From Gemmatimonadota bacterium (lineage in GTDB: Bacteria > Gemmatimonadota > Gemmatimonadetes > Gemmatimonadales > GWC2-71-9), in NCBI GenBank assembly GCA_029862935.1, contig JAOTWK010000080.1:1-11069 (forward strand): 11,069 nucleotides of DNA. The letters run 5' to 3'. A program made the position numbers and the translations under genes. A model generated the notes under the pieces. It made no database searches and was not told where the DNA came from. It saw only the letters and a list, made by a program, of their open reading frames with translations. The stretch's first letter is position 1, and each line of letters opens with the position of its first letter. This document shows, piece by piece, positions 6,449-11,069 of the stretch.

Positions 6449-8587
6449 ATGAAATCGATTCTGACACTCGCGATTGCGCTCTCGCTGACGCTGCTCGGCG
6501 CGTCACCGTTGAATGCCCAAACCGGCCACGACCTGTTCCAGCAGGCGTTGGTGAAGGAACGGGCGGACGGAGATTTGCGCGGCGCGATTCAGATCTACGA
6601 ACGGATCGCGGAGGAGTTTACCACCGATCGTGCGCTCACGGCGAAGGCATTGGTGCAGATGGGGCAGTGCTACGAGAAACTGGGAAGCACGGAAGCCGAG
6701 CGGGCATATCGACGGGTCGTGCGAGAGTTTGCCGATCAAGACGATCTCGTGGTGCGTGCGCGTACTCGGCTGGCCGCGCTGGACCGGGCTGCCCGCGCCG
6801 CCGAGGCCGTGAGCATCGCGACGCGACTCGTTTCGCGCGAAACGGGTGGCGACTGGCTCTCGATCACGCCTGACGGCAAGCACGCGGTGTACACGGACTA
6901 CGGATCGGGCGATCTCGCACTGCGCGACGTCGCAACCGGGGAGATCCGCTTTCTCACCGACGACGCCACGTGGGACGAGCCCTGGCAGTATCCGTGGTCT
7001 GCGACGGTGTCACCCGACGGCAGGTGGGTCGTGTACGGCTGGTGGGTGCAGGATCAACCATCGGACATCCGTGTGGTGAGCAATGATGGTCTCGACTCCA
7101 GGGTGCTCTATGCCGAGGAAGCGTTCAGCGTGTGGCCGCTCGATTGGTCGTCCGATGGAGGGAGCGTGCTCGCAAGCCGTTCCGGCGGGCCGGCGTCCGA
7201 TGGCGTCGAGCTGTTTCAACTCGTGCTCGTGTCGGTTCGGGACAGCGCCGCTCGCCTGCTCAAGGACTTTGGTCAGAGGCCGTTTGGCGGTACGCGGGTC
7301 TTCTCCCCGGACGATCGGTACGTCGTGTACGACGTTCCCGTCGAAGCCGACAGTGGCATGCGGGACATCTGGGTGCTGGCGGTGGACGGGAGCGGCGACC
7401 TGCCCGTCGTCCAGCACCCCGCGAACGACCGACTGCTGGGCTGGGTCCCGGGAACTGACGACGTGGTGTTCCTGAGTGACCGCGACGGCACCTGGGATGC
7501 TTGGGCGGTGACGGTTGCGAGCAGCGGCGCCGATGCTGTGCCCCGGCTCCTGCAGCGCAACATCGGGGAGGTGCAACCGATCAACTTCACACAGGACGGC
7601 AGTCTCTTCTACCAAGCGTACACGCGGTGGTTCTCCACCAGTGTCGCGCCGTTCGACGCGGCGAGAGGAACAGTGGACGAAGGATCGGCGGTGGCGATCC
7701 GGGGATCGAATATGAATGCTGCATGGTCCCCCGATGGTGGCCATCTGGCGCTCGTCAGTGAGGAACACGGCGCGGGTGGCCCGGGCTTCGAGTACAGGAG
7801 GCCGCTCCGTGTGAGAGACATGGCGACCGGCAAGGAGCACGAGCTAGGGCGTCTCAAACAGGTGCGGCGCCCGCACTGGTCTCCTGACGGTATGTCTATT
7901 CTCATCAACGCACGTGATGAAGAGCGCGACGAGGAAGGCTACAACGGAGGCCTCTACGTGGTAGACGTGCGTAGCGGTAACGTGTCTCACGTGATGGACG
8001 TGCCGGAAGGAACCGCTTGGTGGTACGGGTTCGAGGCCAAGTGGTCTGTCGACGGTAGAGCGATCATTTACTCTGCCTACAACGAGGACGCCAAGGACGG
8101 CCGCCTTGTGTGGCGGGAGCTTGCGTCGGGCTCGGAACGTGAGTTGTACCGCGACTCCCGTCTCACGGCGAGGATTCTCGATCTGCACCCGGATGGGCGT
8201 CGCTTGCTGTTTGGCCTGCGAGAAACGCCAGAGGGGAGTCCCGCAACCATTCAAGGTGCGGGACGCTTGATGGTCCTGGACCTCGAGAAACAAGGCGTTC
8301 GTGAGCTGACTGCCATACAGGATTCGGGAAGGGTGAACAGTGTGCAGTGGACGCCGGATGGGCAGCACGCGCTGTATGGAACCGGATTGATTAACAAGGG
8401 AACACAGGTGTGGCGAATTAGCGTCGACGGTGGCGAGCCGGAGAAGCTCTGGACCTTCGCCGAGGATCGATTTGGGGGCCAGTTCGATGTGAGCCCCGAC
8501 GGACGCAAGGTGGCGCTCAGGGTCTATTCCCAGGAGTATGAGATCTGGGTGATGGAGGGACTCAAAGAAGTTCTCAGTCGTCAGTGA
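6449..8587 (+). CDS. Exported TPR plus TolB-like (PD40) beta-propeller protein, paralog 2
   Basis: A 712-residue tandem paralog of the preceding gene. The signal peptide is ~1-23 (cleavage after LNA, before QTG). The TPR-like region (~27-112) keeps the same HDLFQQALVKERADGDLRGA segment and KALVQMGQCYEKLG. The rest is PD40 propeller, with blade motifs TVSPDGRWVVYGWW, VFSPDDRYVVYDV, AWSPDGGHLALVSE, HWSPDGMSILINA, QWTPDGQHALYGT and DVSPDGRKVALRV. The shared signature DRLLGWxPGTxxVxFLSDR marks both paralogs as one family. The expected location is the periplasm or cell surface, and the partner is unknown. The codons for the last residues (SRQ) and the stop lie inside a heptamer repeat run starting at 8575. 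Paralog 1 ends LKAVLER, so the repeat has probably rewritten this C-terminus without harming the fold. Confidence 0.85.
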   Translation: MKSILTLAIALSLTLLGASPLNAQTGHDLFQQALVKERADGDLRGAIQIYERIAEEFTTDRALTAKALVQMGQCYEKLGSTEAERAYRRVVREFADQDDLVVRARTRLAALDRAARAAEAVSIATRLVSRETGGDWLSITPDGKHAVYTDYGSGDLALRDVATGEIRFLTDDATWDEPWQYPWSATVSPDGRWVVYGWWVQDQPSDIRVVSNDGLDSRVLYAEEAFSVWPLDWSSDGGSVLASRSGGPASDGVELFQLVLVSVRDSAARLLKDFGQRPFGGTRVFSPDDRYVVYDVPVEADSGMRDIWVLAVDGSGDLPVVQHPANDRLLGWVPGTDDVVFLSDRDGTWDAWAVTVASSGADAVPRLLQRNIGEVQPINFTQDGSLFYQAYTRWFSTSVAPFDAARGTVDEGSAVAIRGSNMNAAWSPDGGHLALVSEEHGAGGPGFEYRRPLRVRDMATGKEHELGRLKQVRRPHWSPDGMSILINARDEERDEEGYNGGLYVVDVRSGNVSHVMDVPEGTAWWYGFEAKWSVDGRAIIYSAYNEDAKDGRLVWRELASGSERELYRDSRLTARILDLHPDGRRLLFGLRETPEGSPATIQGAGRLMVLDLEKQGVRELTAIQDSGRVNSVQWTPDGQHALYGTGLINKGTQVWRISVDGGEPEKLWTFAEDRFGGQFDVSPDGRKVALRVYSQEYEIWVMEGLKEVLSRQ

Positions 8588-8616
8588 TCAGTTGTCAGTG
8601 GTGAGTAGTGAGCGGT
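8575..8616 (+). repeat. Heptamer tandem repeat (CAGTNRT-like), six units, overlapping a stop codon
   Basis: The units are CAGTCGT, CAGTGAT, CAGTTGT, CAGTGGT, GAGTAGT and GAGCGGT in strict 7-nt register. The stop TGA (8585-8587) of the upstream propeller gene falls in the first two units. Short heptamer runs of this style occur between genes in many environmental bacteria (general knowledge). The 7-nt period sets it apart from the 9-nt arrays that follow. Confidence 0.8.
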
Positions 8617-8624
8617 AGAAGCCG

Positions 8625-8750
8625 GACGACATAGACGACTGAGACGACATAGAGAACACGGACGACTGAGACGACACTAGACGACGTAGACGACTGTTCA
8701 CCCACGGTCAGCCAGTCGTCCTTGTCGTCCAAGTCGTCCTTGTCGTCTAT
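8625..8750 (+). repeat. Inverted pair of GACGACNNN 9-nt arrays
   Basis: The left arm (8625-8694) has GACGAC starting at 8625, 8634, 8643, 8661, 8670, 8680 and 8689, with a degenerate unit (GAGAAC) at 8652. The period is 9 nt apart from a single 10. A 20-nt spacer (8695-8714) follows. The right arm (8715-8750) has GTCGTC at 8715, 8724, 8733 and 8742, again every 9 nt, and is complementary to the left arm. RNA from either strand could form long imperfect hairpins. No gene is visible in this stretch. Confidence 0.88.
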
Positions 8751-8790
8751 CCTGCCGCTTCTGCCGCAGCAGTCCTGCCCCCTCTGCCCC
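8751..8790 (+). repeat. CTGCC-rich pyrimidine tract
   Basis: CCTGCCGCTTCTGCCGCAGC is followed by more CTGCCCC units, directly after the GTCGTC arm. The same order (GTCGTC arm, then CTGCC units) recurs at 9772-9914, so it is part of a composite element. Between it and 8877 I see only unique sequence of unclear role, including a single TGACAT at 8857 without a partner half-site. Confidence 0.6.
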
Positions 8791-8877
8791 ATCTAATCAG
8801 ACGTTACCAGTCGTAATTCTCTGAAACAGACGGTTTGCCCTCCCCCTTAATTCGCATGACATTGATACGGGATTGCG

Positions 8878-8885
8878 AGGAGGGG
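8878..8885 (+). promoter_or_regulatory. Ribosome binding site deciding the start at 8888
   Basis: AGGAGGGG lies just upstream of ATG 8888. An in-frame TTG at 8873 lies before this site and would add five residues to the signal sequence, so the ATG is preferred. Confidence 0.75.
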
Positions 8886-8887
8886 TC

Positions 8888-9679
8888 ATGAGACAGGTTC
8901 GTATGTTCGCGGCCGCGGTCGCTACCGTGTTGGTGTTCGTGGGATGTAATGGCGAGACCACTGGACCCATTGTCAACGATTTCGACTGGACCGGTGTCGT
9001 CGATCCGGGTGACGTGATCGAGATCAAGGGCATCAACGGCAGCATCAACGCGTTGCTGGCAACGCGCAATGAGGTTGTGGTTGGAGCGCAGAAGGAAGGG
9101 GGGCAAAGCGATCCGGCGACTGTCGACATCGTAGTGGTGCCCCACGCCGGTGGCGTGACGATTTGCGCGGTCTATCCCGACGTGCCCGGGCAACCGACGA
9201 ACGTGTGCGCCCCCGGTGACCAGGCCCGGCTGAACAGCAGGGACAACGATGTTGAGGTCACGTTTACGGTCGCCGTGCCGCCCGACGTCAATTTTGACGG
9301 GTTGACGGTGAACGGTTCCGTGACGGGCTCCAACCTCCAGAGCGATGCCACCGCCATCGTGGTCAATGGCGGTGTGACCATCACGACGACCGAGCTTGCC
9401 GAGGCCATCGTCGTGAACGGCAATATCGACGTGGCCATGGGTGAAGGAAATCTGGATCGAGACCTGGAATTCATCACGGTCAACGGGAACGTGACCGTCC
9501 AAGCTCCGGCCAACACGAACGCCGTCGCGGAGCTCACCGCAGCGAACGGGAACGCCAACTCTGACTTCTCCCTGACGCGGATCAATGCCGGAAGCATGCA
9601 GGGAACCCTTGGCAGTGGCGGGTTTGATCTGACACTGGTGACGGTGAATGGGAATGTGACGTTGCTGCGGGGGCCGTGA
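8888..9679 (+). CDS. Lipoprotein with DUF4097-like beta-strand repeats
   Basis: A 263-residue protein. The lipoprotein-type signal (MRQVRMFAAAVATVLVFVGC) ends at Cys20 (VFVGC, an acceptable but imperfect lipobox), so membrane anchoring is likely. The mature part carries repeated short strands with an NG turn: GINGSINA (NG at 50-51), TVNGSVTG (142), VVNGGVTI (160), VVNGNIDV (177), TVNGNVTV (199), AANGNANS (220) and TVNGNVTL (254). This is the ladder-like pattern of DUF4097/putative adhesin proteins. A Cys-containing stretch (ICAVYPDVPG to NVCAPG, ~92-109) is also present. The function of the family is not established, and surface or envelope scaffolding is a guess. It stands alone between two repeat regions and so is probably monocistronic. 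Repeats begin 5 nt after its stop. Confidence 0.85.
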   Translation: MRQVRMFAAAVATVLVFVGCNGETTGPIVNDFDWTGVVDPGDVIEIKGINGSINALLATRNEVVVGAQKEGGQSDPATVDIVVVPHAGGVTICAVYPDVPGQPTNVCAPGDQARLNSRDNDVEVTFTVAVPPDVNFDGLTVNGSVTGSNLQSDATAIVVNGGVTITTTELAEAIVVNGNIDVAMGEGNLDRDLEFITVNGNVTVQAPANTNAVAELTAANGNANSDFSLTRINAGSMQGTLGSGGFDLTLVTVNGNVTLLRGP

Positions 9680-9684
9680 AGACA

Positions 9685-9804
9685 GACGACTCTGACGACA
9701 TAGACGACTAGGACGACGCGCAGGGCGATATCGGCGATGTAGGGCGATGGGTAAGCGATGCAGTTCCACCTGTCGTCTTCGTCGTCTTAGTCGTCTTCGT
9801 CGTC
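9685..9804 (+). repeat. Second inverted pair of GACGACNNN 9-nt arrays
   Basis: The left arm has GACGAC at 9685, 9694, 9703 and 9712, exactly 9 nt apart. The right arm has GTCGTC at 9772, 9781, 9790 and 9799, also exactly 9 nt apart. The arms are separated by about 54 nt that hold a different short repeat (GGCGAT). The left arm begins 5 nt after the lipoprotein stop codon. Confidence 0.88.
9724..9759 (+). repeat. GGCGAT sub-repeat in the loop of the inverted pair
   Basis: GGCGATATC, GGCGATGTA, GGGCGATGG and GTAAGCGAT follow one another with 9- to 10-nt spacing. This is a third unit type with the same period, lying between the two complementary arms. Confidence 0.6.
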
Positions 9805-9807
9805 CAC

Positions 9808-9914
9808 CCTGCCGCGTCTGCCGCCCTGCCGCTGTAAGCCTTCAGCCGTCAGCTTTCAGCCCTGCCGCCGTCGTTCTGCCCCTCTGCCCCTTCTGCCCCC
9901 TCTTCCCCCCTCCT
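9808..9914 (+). repeat. CTGCC pyrimidine tract interrupted by a heptamer run
   Basis: CTGCCGCGTCTGCCGCCCTG units follow the GTCGTC arm. They are interrupted at 9837-9864 by heptamers, then resume as CTGCCCCT/CTGCCCCTT/CTGCCCCCT and decay into a C/T-only tract ending near 9914. This is a longer version of the tract at 8751-8790. Confidence 0.7.
9837..9864 (+). repeat. Heptamer tandem repeat (AGCNNTC), four units
   Basis: AGCCTTC, AGCCGTC, AGCTTTC and AGCCCTG in 7-nt register, embedded in the CTGCC tract. The sequence differs from the heptamers at 8575-8616 but the period is the same. Confidence 0.7.
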
Positions 9915-9960
9915 AGCTACGTTTCTCCATGCGCGCACGTGTGACGTTGGGGTGGTGGCG

Positions 9961-11069
9961 GTGAGGCGACTCGCGTTCTCCTCCGTTCTTGTCCTTCTGC
10001 TGGCCATCGCGGCTGCGGAGGCAGCCCACGCCCAGGAATTCCGCAACGTCCGGGGCTCGGTTCTCTCCGTTCGCGACAGCTCGGCGCTTCAGGGGGTGGT
10101 GGTCGAGATCCCAAGCCTGGGCCGCGCGGTCGTCACCGACAGCGGTGGCGCCTTCGTGCTGCGGGCGGTCCCACGGATTCGCGTACAACTCACGCTGAAT
10201 CGGATCGGGGTCAGGTCTGACTCTGTGTGGCTCGAGCCCGATCAAGACATGATGCGGGTGTTCCTGGCACTCGCTCCTGTCCAGCTTCCGGCAATTGTGG
10301 CAGAGGCGCAGCTCGAGGCCCGGACACGCTTCGAACAAGATGCCCAACCGCGAATTGTGACGATCGATCGCGAGACGATCACACGCCTGCCGGCGCCACT
10401 CGAATCGGACCTCGTGCGCGTGGTGCAAATGCTGCCTGGGACCGTCGCGCTCAACGATTACACGGTCGGATTCAACGTGCGCGGCGGGGAGCCGGACCAG
10501 AACCTCATCCAACTCGATGGCGTGATGGTCTTCAACCCGTCACATCTGGGTGGGCTCTTCAGCACGTTCGACACCGATGCCGTCGAAGACGTGGCCTTCT
10601 TTGCGGGAGCCTTTCCGGCGGAATACGGAGGGCGGTTGAGCAGCGTGTTGGATGTCTCGGCTCGGCCGGGCCGGACCGATCGCTTCGGTGTGCGCGGCAA
10701 CCTCTCACTACTCTCGAGCCGATTGTTGCTTGAGGGACCCATTGGAAGGACCGGCGCGTCGTGGTTGGTGAGTGGCCGTCGCACATATGCCGATGTCTTG
10801 GCAAGCGCGCTCAGCAGTAGCTCCTTCCCGTACTACTTCTCCGACGCGGTGGGGAGGGTGAACGTCCCCGTCGGTGAGGCGGGCAATCTCTCGCTCACCG
10901 GATACTGGGGCCGTGACGTGCTCGACTGGACGTGGACCGACGCGCGGCCCGGACAGGAAGCAGTTCGGTTGGTTGCGGATTGGGGCAATCAACTCTTAGG
11001 TGTCCGCTACGACCAGCCACTGGGGTCTCATCAGCTCACGCTCGAGGGCGGCGTCACGGCCTTCACGGC
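9961..11069 (+). CDS. TonB-dependent outer-membrane receptor, N-terminal part (3' end outside window)
   Basis: 369 codons are visible before the right edge, with no stop. Residues 1-24 form a signal peptide (VLVLLLAIAAAEAAHA, then QEF). Residues ~29-105 form a carboxypeptidase-regulatory-like beta-sandwich (VRGSVLSVRDSSALQGVVVE, SGGAFVLRAVP). Residues ~130-235 form the TonB plug, with VVQMLPGT, NVRGGEPDQNLIQLDG (172-187) and AFPAEYGGRLSSVLDV. The beginning of the outer-membrane beta-barrel follows from ~240 (SGRRTYADVL, YYFSDAVGRVN). Such receptors import large or scarce substrates with energy from TonB/ExbBD, and the substrate cannot be inferred here. The start is taken as GTG 9961; GTGs at 9952 and 9955 are also in frame, and the ribosome binding site is weak (a GGGGTGGTGG stretch). 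The frame was translated directly from the sequence. Confidence 0.88.
   Translation, partial: MRRLAFSSVLVLLLAIAAAEAAHAQEFRNVRGSVLSVRDSSALQGVVVEIPSLGRAVVTDSGGAFVLRAVPRIRVQLTLNRIGVRSDSVWLEPDQDMMRVFLALAPVQLPAIVAEAQLEARTRFEQDAQPRIVTIDRETITRLPAPLESDLVRVVQMLPGTVALNDYTVGFNVRGGEPDQNLIQLDGVMVFNPSHLGGLFSTFDTDAVEDVAFFAGAFPAEYGGRLSSVLDVSARPGRTDRFGVRGNLSLLSSRLLLEGPIGRTGASWLVSGRRTYADVLASALSSSSFPYYFSDAVGRVNVPVGEAGNLSLTGYWGRDVLDWTWTDARPGQEAVRLVADWGNQLLGVRYDQPLGSHQLTLEGGVTAFT

Noticed and set aside
6434..6451. GTG start at 6434 overlapping the preceding stop codon
   Set aside because: GGAGG at 6439-6443 is well placed for ATG 6449, and the ATG gives a signal peptide aligned with paralog 1.
8595..8792. Small - strand frame rich in Asp/Lys (DDKDD pattern)
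   Set aside because: The repetitive protein simply reflects the 9-nt period of the GACGAC/GTCGTC arrays, which is a multiple of three and so keeps frames open.
8857..8872. TGACAT upstream of the lipoprotein gene as a third operator of the regulator
   Set aside because: There is only one half-site; no TGAC lies 11 bp on either side.
8804..9769. Long open frame on the - strand (321 codons)
   Set aside because: It is antisense to the DUF4097-like lipoprotein, which has a signal sequence, lipobox, ribosome binding site and family motifs. The - strand product has none of these.
8625..9804. CRISPR array
   Set aside because: Repeats are 6-9 nt and contiguous, with no 25-40 bp repeats separated by unique spacers and no cas genes.

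Overview
The window is about 11 kb of GC-rich bacterial DNA with every intact gene on the + strand. The mix of genes points to Gemmatimonadota or a related soil or sediment phylum: an M6 peptidase, a TPR plus TolB-like propeller family, a DUF4097 lipoprotein and a TonB receptor with a carboxypeptidase-regulatory-like head. That placement is inference from gene content; no rRNA or core marker gene is present.

Layout. 1-1068 is the 3' part of a secreted M6-type zinc metallopeptidase. 1069-1443 holds a purine-rich 9-nt array, a truncated four-helix-bundle (S23-like) gene remnant on the - strand, the complementary pyrimidine-rich array, and a candidate promoter with a direct-repeat operator. 1444-4079 is a two-component operon (histidine kinase, then an OmpR/PhoB-type regulator, overlapping by 4 nt). 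4082-4178 is a large inverted repeat of the same 9-nt unit, followed by three half-sites at 11-bp spacing that match the operator in front of the kinase. 4323-8587 is a tandem pair of paralogous exported TPR/PD40-propeller proteins. 8575-8790 is a composite repeat region. 8888-9679 is a DUF4097-like lipoprotein. 9685-9914 is a second composite repeat region. 9961 to the right edge is the 5' part of a TonB-dependent outer-membrane receptor.

How it may work together. Nearly all the products are envelope or secreted proteins. The two-component system sits next to the propeller pair, and the same TGAC(A/C) direct repeats lie upstream of both, so the regulator may control its own operon and the propeller operon. 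This is a hypothesis from sequence spacing only.

The most unusual aspect is the intergenic DNA. Each of the four transcription-unit boundaries carries 9-nt-period arrays, a purine-rich arm first and its complement second. The two junctions inside operons carry none. The arrays come in two families (GGGANCGAC and GACGACNNN), with heptamer repeats and CTGCC tracts attached to the second. One array has replaced the 3' part of the gene remnant, and one heptamer run supplies the stop codon of a propeller gene.
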